A program made the position numbers and the translations under genes. Source: Sepiola atlantica (Eukaryota; Mollusca; Cephalopoda; Sepiida; Sepiolidae). Taken from it: DNA of 64,000 nt. The notes beneath the pieces are model-generated. The model searched no databases and was not told where the DNA came from. It was given only the letters and a program-made list of their open reading frames with translations. Shown here piece after piece: positions 31,543 through 43,370 of this stretch. Each line of letters begins with the position of its first letter. Position 1 is the first letter of the stretch. The DNA lies in assembly GCA_963556195.1 (NCBI GenBank), contig OY744537.1, positions 19,900,274 through 19,964,273 on the forward strand. The letters are read 5' to 3'.

Positions 31543-33353
31543 TTACATGTCCTTTTTCGGCGTGCCCACCATCCTTGAACACCAGGTAGTAGGTGTGCCT
31601 ACCGGTACCAGTTCTATTATCCCCAGAGCGATGTCCAGGTCCTCCTTCACCTTCTTCTTCCAGTGATGAGGAACAGGTATTGTTGTGTAAATTGCTGTCG
31701 GTGCTACCCCTGGGACGAATTCTATCTCTAAGGGTTTACCTTCCGTTGTTTGCAGTGGTTGGTGCGGGCATGTGTTAAATGCGCTTGACTTAAAATGTTC
31801 CACTAACCATTGTTCAAGTTCATGTCTGTTGGCTTCTGTTGATTTAAATGGGATGGTTTCTGGTTTCATCGGGACAGACGTTCTGCACGGGCATCCATAT
31901 GGGGCCATTTCCTTTATGTTCCTTAACAAGCTATTCTGCGACAATGAAGTCGGGAAATTGGAAGGCAACAAATCCAGATCCTTCAAGGCAGTCTGTGACA
32001 AATAGAATCCAGTTGTATTGTCTGATACATATACTGCCTGTCATGTCCTTTTTGTTCTCACTTTTATGCATAGAAACAAGACCTCTCTGATCTGTAATCG
32101 GTGGTCCATTATGCCCCGTATCCAATGGGTAGTTTACATGAGGTACCCGGAGTTTCTGAATCTCAGGTCCACTCAAACAAGTCTGCAAAGGCTGGGATGT
32201 GATGACCTTGCTGGCTCACCGGTTTCTTTGGTATACATCCAAATTTCGCATGAGTTCCAGGCATCATAGTGACTTCCACTTTCACCGAAGGGGGTAATTC
32301 TGGGGCGCTCATCTGAAATTGTTTCAATTCCCACTCGAGGTAGGGCACATTCGTCGGTTGTGTTTTGTTGTACTTGCAAGCAGAACAACTGTCTGAAGCA
32401 CTGTTGGTGAACATGAACGACTCCCCACTTCTTGACATTTTGTTCGTGGCTTCCGTTTTGGACCCCACAAGTTTACAGAATACTTTCTTTATGTGCCCCA
32501 TCACTCCACAAAAGTGGCATTTGAGTCCAACTGCCGGACAATCCTTCCGGTTCATTGACCCTCTAGGGTGTGAAGTCTCTTCACATCCATTGCAAGGTTT
32601 GGTGTATTGTGGAGTTTGCAGGCCCTTGGTCCCCTGGTAGTGCTGTTCCTGGTTCGACCGTTGCATGTTGGATAATGTAAGAGGGAGTGTGGCGTTGTAA
32701 AAGTGAGGGGTTGACTTGTCTGTTGCCTCCAGACAGACCAACCGTGAACTTCTGGTCCAAAGTGTCAAGTGACGCTACCTCTGCCAGTACCTTCCTTTGG
32801 TGTTCTACGTTGCCTAGCCCTGCTATCATTTGTCCGGCGACCATGTCGTCTGAGTAGTCTACTTGCTGCCTGCAAGTTTGTTCATTTGGACATCGAACCC
32901 TGAATTCGCAAAATTTAGCATGGTCACATAATCTCGATAAAAATGCGTTATCGACTCACCCTCTTTCTGCCTCATGGTGTGGAATTTCTGTTGGTGGACT
33001 TCTTTGTATAATCCTCTTACTGCCACCAGTCATATCTGATGTAAAAGTTACTCCTCCGTGGCAGAGTTGAGCGTTTCTCGTCCTACTAGTTCGAAGAGTA
33101 GCCTGTTCGTTTCCGGTATACATGTCTCCTGTAGTTCGTTCTGGATTGTGACTGGGTCTTCCAATCCACATACATCCTTGTATTGGGCCCATGTGTCCAA
33201 AAACAATGCCCATTCTCTGTCTGTGGTATCTAATCCTATTGAGAGTCGTTCTGGTCTTTTAACCTGCAACATATTGGAATGACCGCAAAGCATTTCTTTT
33301 CGGAGCTCAATATTTTCTTTTTGCAGTTTGATAAGTTGTTTCATCAATTGCAC
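31543..33353 (-). pseudogene. Ty3/gypsy-like gag-pol relic A
   Basis: On the minus strand: gag with a coiled coil (33353-33048), further gag in shifted frames (33213-32581), and two zinc knuckles near 32600-32440 (CNGCEETSHPRG, CHFCGVMGHIKKVFC). Then come a protease/linker region and the N-terminal part of reverse transcriptase (IPVPHHWKKKVKEDL, VPVGTPTTWCSRMV). It stops before the catalytic YVDD region. Frameshifts separate the parts. LTRs and a primer-binding site were not identified with confidence. Confidence 0.75.
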
Positions 33354-33639
33354 ACCTCCTTTCTACATGGTGGCTGGTAGTGGGTAAGTTCAATGTCCGA
33401 CGTAGTGCTTAAAAAAAATTCCACACTTTACAGTATTTTTAATCCTGTTCATAGGGCCATGTAAAATATGGAAAATGTCCCTTCCAACGTCTGTAACTGT
33501 TCACTACTGAATTGCAACTGGCTTCCCTCACAGTTTCTGATATAGTAATGAGGGGCAGATAACTCATGGTGCTTCCTGTACCATGGGGAGATAACTCCCA
33601 TTTACTATCTCAACACAGGAGAAGTTAACTGGTCAAGTC

Positions 33640-35130
33640 ACCAGGGGAGTGATCACATTGCTTAAGAAAAAGGGCGGGCATGTTGGGAGTTTAGATGATT
33701 ATAGGCCCATAACTCTGTTAAATACAGTCTTAAAGATTTGGGCCAGAGTTCTTGCGAATCAGTTGCAGGCTGATATTGGTGAATTGATTGAACCCGATCA
33801 AAACTATGCTGTGAAGGGGAGATCGATTCAGAACAATTTACATCTGATACGCACGATCTTAGAGGGCTTAGAAGATGACACTGAAGCCATGCTGATCAAT
33901 TTAGATCAGTCCAAAGCTTTTAACAGGGTCGACCATCGGTTCCTAGGATCTGTTTTAGAGGTTGCCGGTTTTACATCGGACTTCCGCAGATGGATCCCAA
34001 TGCTGTATCGTCACCCGATGGCAGTGATGCAGGTAAACGGGATGCGATCAGAATCGTTTGCTGTTTCTCAGTCAGTACGTCAGGGGTGTCCACTGTCTCC
34101 TCTATTTTACGTTCTCGCGTTAGAGCCTTTCCTTCACAGGAAAGGGGAGGCTGGACTGGCCCTACACGGTATCATTCTACCTTATTTCCGCGTGTGCCGA
34201 TGATGTTGCCATGTTCGTTTTGAGCCGTCGAGACATTTCCACGGTAACTAAGGCCCTCAAAAGGTATGAAGAGATTACAGGGGCCGTGGTCAAACTTAGT
34301 AAATCCAATGGCCTAAGATTGGCTGCCTGAAGTGGCGTGGCTGCGCTGCCGGGCCTTTTCAACTGGTTAGATAGCCCAGTTCAGATCTGTGTTGTGTTGT
34401 TTGGACTGGGCCTCCACTTTGAAAAGAATTAGTCGGAAGTACAGTCTAAGGTCGAAGCGTTTGTAAGGATTTGGCTTTAAAGGGAGCTTTCCCTTAATGG
34501 TCGAGCTGAGGCGTGCGCCACGTACGTCTTTCCTCTTATCCTATACCGATTGGCTGTACTGTCTCTGCCTGCAGACTGCTTGGCGGCTTTGACACGTCTG
34601 CTTTTCTCGCTTTTGTGGGATAAGAAGAAGCCGCTAGTCTGTAGACAGGTCTGTACTCAACGTCCTGATGTTGAGGGCTTGGGAATGCCCGACTTGGCAA
34701 GTAATTTATATGCTGAGAGGTTAACATTCCTGAGTAGAACTGAGTCTGTATGGGGCCCTGCGGTTGAAAAGGCTTTTCCCAACCTCATACTTGACCGCTT
34801 GGCTGAATGCCATCGTAAGCCAAGGGATCAATCGCAGTTTTTCAACGAATGCCAAACTGCGCTCAGAGTGCTGTTGGGGTCCAGTGACCTCGCCTGGTCT
34901 AGGAAAACACTATATCAGTAATTAGTAGTGGAAACCGTTTTGGATCCACTTGGGGGGGGGGGGAGGGGGGCGACTCGGATTGTCAGAGGAGGAGGTTCGC
35001 TCTCATTGGAATTGAGCCCCAGGCCAGAGTCATCTTTTTGTCCATGGTACAAAGAAGATAAAATTGAAACGGCCGAGCACGCCTTTTTCAACTGCTCCAA
35101 GCTTCATGAACGTATGTCAACGCGGTGACA
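33640..35130 (+). pseudogene. Tx1/L1-like LINE ORF2, 3' half
   Basis: 33649-34200 encodes RT motifs in one frame: DDYRPITLLNTVLKIWARVL, MLINLDQSKAFNRVDH, RQGCPLSPLFYVLALEPF. The catalytic YADDVAMFVLS follows in a +1 frame at about 34193, so one frameshift kills it. Thumb-like sequence and the conserved C-terminal ETAEHAFFNC motif (near 35075) complete it. The wording resembles Tx1-clade proteins. The 5' half is missing, typical of 5' truncation. The end of the element is unclear (up to ~35500). Confidence 0.8.
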
Positions 35131-37551
35131 GCTCGCATCGTTTCCGCGCAGGTGACATATCTATATTTAGCGTTCGTAGTCTTCAACATGGATCCCTTGT
35201 GGCCCAGGGAGTAACGAATGGTGTTACTTGCGATTTTAGCCGTAGCTAGACTTGTAGTGTGGATTTCACACTTAGAAGTAGGGAATAGGTGGGCACCGCC
35301 TTCTCATTACACTTAAAATCAAAATTAAATGTGATAGAAGGAGGTTGCCTACCTCACTGTTTAAATGTAGGTGGATACACACCGCTAGTTTATGCGTGTT
35401 CATACAAAATAGATTTGAGTTTTTGTTCTCTGCCTAAGCATAGCACACACCGACCTTAGGTCTTTTTCATAATTTCTTGAATATCCAAGTGTTGGATCAG
35501 TCCCTCTAGCTAGTAGTACAAATTAGTCCTGTCCCCTGTTTTTATTTTAGGTGTCAGAACTCCTCCAGGATGCCGTTCCCCGATTTACTTTATCTCGGAC
35601 CTGCCCTAATGGTATTTATCCTGGAGTACACCGCACATCCCTAAAAAAAACATCCCTATATTTCTTTTGTCCTGTAGGCAACGCCAACTCCCACTGACTC
35701 TTTTGCTTTTGGGCGTTCCAGAAAAGGAAGTCCAAAATGTTTTGAATGAGCTAAACTTTTACCTCATTGTAGCAAGAGAGGAAGTCCGAAATAAGACGTA
35801 TTGAAGAAGGGAGAAAATATTTTTTGGGCTTGTGAGCTGACTGTTTTGGGACGTTTTTCAAAGCTGTGTCTTAATTAGCCGCTTTCTGGGGAAATTGGCA
35901 AGTGAAAGCTAACGTAATGCTTTAAAATAATAAAGCAACAAAGAACATGACGTCATTGAGCTACAATGTTGTTGACGTTTTTATTTTATTTTGTTACATC
36001 ATTACAACCACAAGGGCAGAGAAGGATGCAGAAACTTTTGCTGCTACATCAGCACTACGGCTACATTTGCACTTAGATGTCACTATTCAATGAGCCATAT
36101 ACTATGTGTCAATGAGAAAGACAAACAGTTGTTTTTGTCAACAAAGAAGATGATGGCCAATTGTTGGGGATCAAAAAAATCCACCACGATAAGTTACATC
36201 ATCAGATTTGACAGTTTTGTTAATTACATTCTGACTAGAAAACCGGTTCCATCAAAAAGGTTACATTTTTGTAACAGATCGACTAAGCATTCAAACTTTT
36301 TATATAAAAATATTTTTTATTCATATTCAAACTACTATGAATTATTTTCATCGCTAGTTTCTTCTTGGATATCGAAATTCATTGAAATTTATTTTTGAGT
36401 GAGATTGAAAAAAAAATGAAAATGTACTGGGATATACACAGGGATTGAACTTACATCCTTCAGATTATGCGACATTGTGTTTAATACATCCACCTCCACC
36501 TACTATCCTCCTCCCACCACTTCCTGTCTAATCCACTCTTCATTGTCACCTGTTACATCACAGACTGAATACGTACATCGTGTCGTTAGGGTTAATGATG
36601 ATAAGAATGTTGGTTGAAAGAAGTGTAGCCCTGTGGTCGATCTACTCTTTGTCTTCAGCAGATTATCCGGACGGCGGCTCATCACATAAGCACCAAATAA
36701 ACTGCTGTAAAAAGCAATGAAAATGGTGTTTCAGATATAAGCATGATAGAGCAACGAATATGCTATTTCAAACTCATGCACAAACTTAAATATGACAGAC
36801 CAACGAAAATTCTACTTCAAACTTAAGTCTGATGTAGTACTATTGTCGACCAATTCTTTGATCGCAGTAGACTATCTGGACGCTAGCTCATCACGTAAAC
36901 AGCTGAAGTCTTGTTGACACGTCGTAGGTAGTCATAATGATTGCCGTGGCAGTAGTAGTCATCGTAGCTATTAGTTGGCTAAATAAATCCATGTAGAAAA
37001 TCTGTTTAAAGGGAGATAACTCTTTATACTCTAAAATTATCTCCCTTGCCAATATACATTTTGAAGCATTATAGATCTGCCCTTGGTGAGAGAGATTGTA
37101 GAAGTATTATATTCCCCTGCATAGACCAGACAACAATAACAAAGTGGCAAATTCAAAATGGAAGATGCTACCGAAATCGGTTTAGTGATAGACAATTGAT
37201 CTCTCCTCATTCATAATAATTCCTTCAGTTGTAAGATTGTTAAATAAATCATTTATATTGTTGCTCTCCATAGAATCGTTTTCATCCATATATTTCTTCA
37301 TATTTGTGTCTCGTCATTCACACACCCTTTATAACAGTAGCCATCATAATGTGTCGATTCCTTTCCTCCTTCTTCTTTGTTCTTTGCAGTTGTAATAATA
37401 GTTATTATAAAGAAAACAATGCATAAGTTTACTATTTGTATTTATTTTTTATTTTTACAAATACATTCACATAGTACGATTGCATAGTACTCATCTCTTT
37501 CTAGCCATCCCCCCAAATAGGTGGGTGTAAGAGTCTGAAAAAGACGTCTAG
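35131..37551. other. Intergenic, mostly unassigned
   Basis: The LINE 3' region probably continues to ~35500. An ORF at 35991-36398 shows no recognised motif. 36425-36490 resembles a minus-strand tRNA-SINE head (GGATGTAAGTTCAATCCCTG). 37008-37046 is a short inverted pair, AGGGAGATAACTC and its near complement. Confidence 0.4.
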
Positions 37552-37579
37552 GATGTTCAAGGTTGAAACCTTGAACATC
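37552..37579. repeat. Perfect 13-bp-stem hairpin
   Basis: GATGTTCAAGGTT pairs with AACCTTGAACATC across a GA loop. Confidence 0.9.
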
Positions 37580-37849
37580 TTAGAAACTGGATCTATCTTG
37601 CTTCTTTGCCATATCGGCTTCCCTTCATGACTTAAATTCCTGACAAGTTAGCTTGATTTTCTAACTTTAACTGCTAATCGAAAATTCCTTAATCTACCTA
37701 CAAAATGATATTTGCTTTTCCTACATCATTCTAACACACGCATGTCTAAATTTTGCCACAACAGATTATTTCAAGAAAATGATTTCACTAACATCAATCT
37801 GCTTCTGTTAGCTATTAAAGAAAATACTATACATTAAAATATTGGGTTT

Positions 37850-38297
37850 GTGCATAATTATTGTGGCTTTTTCAAACTTTTCAGCAAATCGATAAAAATT
37901 CAGACACATTTGGCTTTGTTGTTATCAGAAAGTTCATGGGAGACCCACTCAGCTAATTTCCATACTTTTCCAAGCTTTTTGATACAAACAATGGTCGAAT
38001 GGTCCACATTGACGTCTTCGGTCAACATCCTTATTGTCAAACTTTCATCCTCTTCTACGGCTGCCAAAAGTACTTGGTCACAGAAATTTGATAGTCAAAC
38101 TCTTCCTTCTTCATTTATGTGATTTTTGTCACCCGATTTGAACTTCCTGAATCATCTTTCAACTCGACTTTTGCTGATTGTTCATTCACCAAAAAGTTCA
38201 TTGAGATCACGAAATGACTCTGCTGCGTTCCAACTTTTCTCGAAGTAGCAGAGCATAATAAAACTTCTTCCTCCGTGTGAGGAAACGGAATTTCCAT
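37850..38297 (-). pseudogene. Mariner transposase N-terminal relic
   Basis: The minus strand reads MLCYFEKSWNAAESFRDLNE, then LFGEQSAKVELKDDSGSSNR. This parallels the first helix-turn-helix of mariner/SETMAR transposases and the following (S)LEDEPRSGRP region. Stops and frameshifts follow and no DD34D catalytic block is seen. Confidence 0.6.
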
Positions 38298-38369
38298 GAA
38301 TAGTGTAACCTGTGTCTACTCTGGATTTACAAAAAGTGCAGTGACCTGAAGGTTAAGTTAGCCCCGAAC

Positions 38370-39330
38370 CCCAATCAAGTGTAGAAAATACATGGGACAG
38401 GCGCATCCTATTGATGGTCATCCCTACAAAGATATGGCACTAGATGACAATACCCTGGAGGTAGTAGACTCTTTCTGCTATCTAGGAGATATGTTGAGCG
38501 CAGGTGATGGATGTGAACTCAGTGCGGCCACAAGAGTGAGGGCAGCTTGTGCAACATTTTGTGAGTTGTTGCCTCTGATAACATCACGAGCTGTCCCTCT
38601 CTACATCTGGGGTAAGTTGTATAGCAGATGTGTCAAGAACGTCATGATATATGGCAGTCAATGCTGGGCCCTCACCCAACCCTCTCTAGCGTGTCTGCAG
38701 CACAGTGATAGATCCATGATCAGATGGATCTGCAATGTAAAGTCTGACTGGGCTCAACACATCAAGTCAGAGGATTTGATGGAAACACTACATTTACCCA
38801 GTATGGAGGTTATTTTAAGGATGAATCGATTATGCTGGTTAGGGTTGTGTTGAATGTTCATCCTCCTGGATGTTACGATTTTTAGATCACATTTGGTTTG
38901 GTGACCACCGTCCAAGTACGCCTTATTTCTTAGGTAAACTGAGATCTGTTCTTTAGTCGCCATGGTCGCACCAGAGTTGGAGCACATACTCGTGCACATC
39001 ACCACAAAGTTGTGTGCCGATTACTCATCTGCAGAAGAAGAAGAACAACAACTTTGTTTTGTATCTAATGTACTTTGAAACAATACAATTTGTTTAAATT
39101 CCATTCTGTTTCGTCTCCTTTTTCTTTGCTACCAAACGCTTATTATAACATAGATAAACCATTGCAGAAGCATGAATGTCCTAAATCGCAGGAAGGTTGG
39201 TCGGCCAAGGAAAACTTGGAAGCAAGTGATTGGACAAGACCTCACATGGTGCAATTTGGAGACTGCTGACCTGCTGACTCATGAAAACTAGAGAGTGAGC
39301 TTGCATAATATCAGAAAACGTCTGATCCCT
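38370..39330 (+). pseudogene. RTE-like LINE 3' region, interrupted
   Basis: 38392-38853 is one open frame with VVDSFCYLGDMLSAGDGCEL, the CVKNVMIYGSQCWALT block and RMNRLCWLG, all standard in RTE-type ORF2 C-termini. The expected GRPRKTW block appears only about 300 bases later (39195-39230, KVGRPRKTWKQVIGQDLTW), so foreign sequence (about 38850-39165) splits the element. No terminal duplications were confirmed. Confidence 0.75.
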
Positions 39331-39349
39331 GAACAAGGGAAAAGTGAAC

Positions 39350-39660
39350 TTAAATGAATAGAAGGAGAGAAGAAGAAGAGTACCTTTCCAAGAACTTTCC
39401 ATCCGTGGAACCTGTTACCACAGGATTGTCTCCCTATGGGATACAACATGGTCATCTTCAAATCCAATGTCAACAAATGCTTGTTATAAACCGTCCTGAT
39501 AAGTAATCAAATTTTCATTCCATTAATCATTTTCAATGATCTCAGAATAATCTTCATCATTCAACTGACAATCTATATATCTCATTAACGCTTATCTTTG
39601 TGTGGCTTTTAGCCTTGATAAGTGGTGATTCATGAGTAAATAAAATAAATTTGAAATGAA
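39350..39660 (+). pseudogene. LINE C-terminal fragment
   Basis: Encodes KKSTFPRTFHPWNLLPQDCL and [13 protein letters not shown], the same wording as the minus-strand LINE near 48700-48790. Its 3' end, GCCTTGATAAGTGGTGATTC, is also shared with that copy (48520-48545, reverse). A Jockey/CR1-like tail. Confidence 0.75.
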
Positions 39661-41296
39661 AATAAAATATTGTTTTGAGAATCACTCAATAAATATGTAA
39701 AGTTCAGATTGAAACAGAACAGATAGAGACAAAACGCAATACTTGTTGTAAATGGTTAATTGAATATGAACTGCTATTTTACTCATAGTTGGTGTCCCAT
39801 ATTATCGTTAGGAAATCTTCTCAAAGGTATTAGTGCATACATGAATTAAATAAATCCAATGGGATTTGAACTCAGCATGTCAATTCCACAATCGGTGTCA
39901 ATAAAAATTACCATCCCACCCCTTATTTATTTTTATATTCTTTTCCAATGTTCCTTGGATTTTCAGAAATTTAAAATGTTGGACTAAGTCTATTTCCAGC
40001 ACCCCAATTAGGCTAGCAGCTGAAAAGGGTGAATTTAGCATAGCACCAGTCAAAGGTCACACCTTTTTAAATGTAAACAAAACAAGTTTTTTTCAAACTG
40101 ACTTGGTCTCGAAATAATATTTTTTTCCCATTAAAAAATTCAAAACAATTTATATTTAACTTAATTAAAACACAAATAATTGTTTTTACTTAATAATAAA
40201 AAGATATGTCTCAGAATAAATATAATCTTTTCCATTAAGAAAAAAGTATTTTTTTCAGAGGGAATTTGCTTTTAAAAAGCTAATAATACCACATTAATGT
40301 GTTACCAGCACAAATGTATTATTGAACAACAACAACAACAACAACAAAAGGAAAATGGAAAGTGTAATTTTTGTTTATTCATTGTTTGGAATAAATAGAA
40401 GGTATTTTTTGCCTTAAATGAAGGCAAAAGTCAGGTATTATAATTTATTTGTGCTCTTAAACCAAAGGCAAATATTAATTATCCCATGCACCGCAGTCAT
40501 ATCAAAGAACCAAATTGTCTCCTAAGAATATCTTATTTCAACTAACATTCATCAGAGGAGTAACGTTAGAATTTAAATTGAATTGAATATAACAGAAAAA
40601 AATTATTAAGATTCAATGAAATCCTTACAATGTTTGTAAAAGACTCAGATAATAAAAGAAATTCCTTCCATTTACACAATCAAAGTTGTCAACAGAAAGT
40701 GTAAATTGCCTCAAAAAATTTATAATGAAAAGGTGACTCATGGTTTTAGAATGTGAGCATAAAAAATTGTCGGCCACTTATCCATAATCTTCCTTTGCGA
40801 ATTAAAATGACTTTCGTTCTGCACCGTTGATGGAACTAATCAGATTAATACATTATAACCAGAATTACATTTATTGACCCACTGCCCCCCCCCCCACCCC
40901 CCCCAAAAATATAGAAGGTGGAGTTTTTGTTTACACATTGATCGGAACAAATAGAATGTAATTTCTACCTTAAATGAAAGTTTAAAAGCAAAAGTCAAGT
41001 ATTATAGTTCATTTGTGCTCCTGAACCAAGGGCAAACATTAATTATCTCACGCCCCTGTTCCGAGTATCGATAAAGAATCCCGAATCAGTCCTTGAAATG
41101 GGCCAAAGCAGTTTACAATTTGAAAGCCATATTCTTTTCTTTTTGAGGAAGTTTTTCAACTTTTTTTTTCGAGGGTTTGAACTTTTAAAACTCTAATGTA
41201 TAACAAATCTTTAATAAATCTGTTTTTATGAATCAAATATGTTGAAATCTCTTTTTTTTTTTATGAACATATCACAAATCTTTGATAAAAATATTT
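39661..41296. other. AT-rich, with a diverged direct duplication
   Basis: 40370-40500 and 40926-41055 are imperfect direct repeats (TTTTTGTTTA..CATTG..., GGCAAA.ATTAATTATC). 39850-39880 has a minus-strand box B-like GACATGCTGAGTTCAAATCC. 40005-40160 belongs to the diffuse repeat also at 18120. C run at 40882-40905. No gene. Confidence 0.5.
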
Positions 41297-41550
41297 GGCA
41301 CTTCTGTCGTATATATATGAAGCAGCTGCCGATTAAGAAATCGAAATTGAAGAGTTCCGTTTTTTTTTTCTCCAAGTACCATTCATTCAGAATTCACCGG
41401 AAGTTGAATTTAGTATTTAGAAAATGGAGTTAAATGAGATTAATCTTCGAGACATTGGTAATTTAATGAACCATCGGCAAAAAACAATAGATTTTTTACA
41501 GGCACACCGCCTGATTTCCTAGGGTTAGGGTTAGGGGTTAGGGTTAGGGT

Positions 41551-41583
<33 letters not shown>

Positions 41584-41776
41584 TTTTATTTAATATTTTT
41601 TTTACTTCATATAATAAAAAAAAGAAATTGTTAATTGTTTCTTGTTACCCAAAAACAAATCAGTCTTGCATTTTTTTTTTTATGTTGTAAAAAAATCACT
41701 TCCGGTTGAATTACCTCCCTTTATTTTCAGTAAAAGGACAGAAAATCTGCTGCTTCATATATACGACAGAAGTGCC
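41297..41776. mobile_element. Merlin-like transposon broken by telomeric DNA
   Basis: The ends GGCACTTCTGTCGTATATAT and its complement pair over ~27 bases and are flanked by a perfect 8-bp duplication AAATATTT (41289-41296, 41777-41784). An ORF from 41424 reads QKTIDFLQAHRLIS, matching IDFLQAHGLIS in the better Merlin copy at 42404. It then stops exactly where TAGGGTTAGGG begins (41520). The rest of the transposase is gone. Confidence 0.8.
41520..41585 (+). repeat. Interstitial telomeric repeat
   Basis: About ten TTAGGG units, a few expanded to TTTAGGG or TTAGGGG. TTAGGG is the telomere unit of most animals including molluscs. Internal to a transposon rather than at a chromosome end. Confidence 0.95.
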
Positions 41777-41784
41777 AAATATTT

Positions 41785-42403
41785 TTTATGACTCAAATGT
41801 TGAAATGTCTTCTTTTTATTGATATAAATAAAGTTTTGAAATGTCTTGTATTTTGTGAAACAGCAACATAATATATGACATATATATATGTGTTTTGATT
41901 TTTTATGAAAATATAATAACATAGCTTAGTATTTTAATAGTAATTTTTAAAGCAAATATCTTTTGTATTTTGTGAAACAGCAACACAATTTAAAGTATTT
42001 AAAAAGAATAATAGAAGCGTATACAATAAAGAATATTGCCGGAATAATTTTGTTTTATTCGGCGCCGCCAGAGAAATTCTTGAAGGTAGCTGTTGAAGTT
42101 GTCAGCGCTAGACATTTCAAAACTTTATATCAATTGAAAAAACAGATTTTTTTTTATTAAAGATTTGTTATATTTTCATAAAATATAAACAAACATATAT
42201 TTGATAATTTGTTTTGCTCACAACTTATTTTATTATACTAAAAATACAATTCTACATTTTCCGTTTAAAAAAAGTTTCTTTTATCATTTATGATCACCCG
42301 TACTTGAAATATACTGCAGGATAACTCGGAAGTCAGCGGGATCGCGAACCCTCATGGAGAGCCAATAAAACATTAAACAAAATCATTTTAACATTTTATT
42401 TTC
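41785..42403. other. AT-rich, local repeats
   Basis: TTTTGTATTTTGTGAAACAG (about 41848-41866 and 41960-41980) is a direct repeat. GACATTTCAAAACTTTAT at 42110 is the reverse of TTTTGAAATGTC at 41833. It may be the remains of another element; the ORF at 41963-42160 has no recognised domain. Confidence 0.45.
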
Positions 42404-43007
42404 GGTGCTTCTTGCTTAAAAGTCCGAAAAAAAGATTTCTTTCTCTCTTAATGTTTAAGAGGTAAATAAGGGGCAGTAACTCTTATCAACTGTTGTTATT
42501 ACATGTAACTTAATTGTAATTTTGAGCCAGATTTTATATTTAATTTCTATCAAGCCTGATATTCTCTTAAATTGAAATCATGGATCTGAAATTGTTCCAG
42601 TTTGAAGACGTACTCTATTTTACTTCAGAAAAAGCAAAACAGATTGATTTTTTGCAAGCGCATGGACTTATTTCTGGAGAAGAAACCTGCAATTGTTGGC
42701 ATAACATGCGACTTGTGCCATCACGAGTGAAAACTGATGGCTTCCATTGTACTGTGCAAGTAAAATGTCTATTAGACGTAACAGTATATTTGATAAATTC
42801 ATTTAGTATAAAACCCAAGTATAAACACAATAAATTCTTAAATTTTCCATTTATGTATACTTTGTTGTTCATTTATTACTAATTAATTTTCTGTAAATTA
42901 CGTTACATGTAATAACAACAGTTGATAAGAGTTACTGCCCCTTATTTACCTCTTAAACAGTAAAAGACAAAGAAATCTTTTTTTCGGACTTTTAAGCAAG
43001 AAGCACC
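42404..43007 (+). mobile_element. Merlin DNA transposon, internally deleted
   Basis: Terminal inverted repeats of ~112 bp start GGTGCTTCTTGCTTAAAAGT and are nearly identical. They are flanked by a perfect 8-bp duplication TTATTTTC (42396-42403, 43008-43015), as expected for Merlin/IS1016-type elements. The internal ORF 42580-42882 starts MDLKLFQFEDVLYFTSEKAK and contains IDFLQAHGLISGEETCNCW and RVKTDGFHC. This resembles the N-terminal zinc-ribbon of ISXO2/Merlin transposases. The catalytic core is absent, so the copy cannot move alone. Very similar arms suggest a fairly young insertion, about 260 bp upstream of the eIF3i promoter region. Confidence 0.85.
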
Positions 43008-43015
43008 TTATTTTC

Positions 43016-43265
43016 TATTTATAAGACATCCAGATCAAGCGGTGTCAAGAGGAAATGTCTCTGTTAAATTTTCGCCTACCTTTTGTGGACCCCTTATTTT
43101 TTAAATACTCAGGTTTATCTTGGGAATTTCAATGTATTATTGTTTTACATTCGTATTATTTCCAAATTTGAACTTAAAATGTAGTAATGTAGGTTGAAAT
43201 ACAACCAAGCCATTAATAGTTTTCGAACTTTATACAATTATGTTAAAAAAGTGACACTTGTAACA
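43016..43265. other. Upstream flank of eIF3i
   Basis: Ordinary AT-rich sequence between the Merlin element and the start of the gene. It may hold distal promoter elements; none recognised. Confidence 0.4.
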
Positions 43266-43370
43266 TGTTTTTCGTAGGGGTCGCCATTTTTATTTACACC
43301 GTTTCACGCATGCCCAGACCTGTTCTTCCGTTTCAGATTTTACATTGCGTGTGATATATATCTTGTAAAA
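43266..43370 (+). promoter_or_regulatory. EIF3I: Probable eIF3i core promoter and 5' UTR
   Basis: GC-richer than its surroundings, with GTCGCCATTTTTATT (a GCCATTTT block like a YY1 site) and a pyrimidine-rich TGTTCTTCCGTTTC about 50 bases before the ATG, plausible for a translation-machinery transcript. The transcription start is inferred only. Confidence 0.5.

Noticed and set aside
35991..36398. 135-codon + strand ORF as a gene
   Set aside because: No recognised motif, no splice context, and low-complexity F/Y/S-rich end; chance ORF in AT-rich DNA is more likely.
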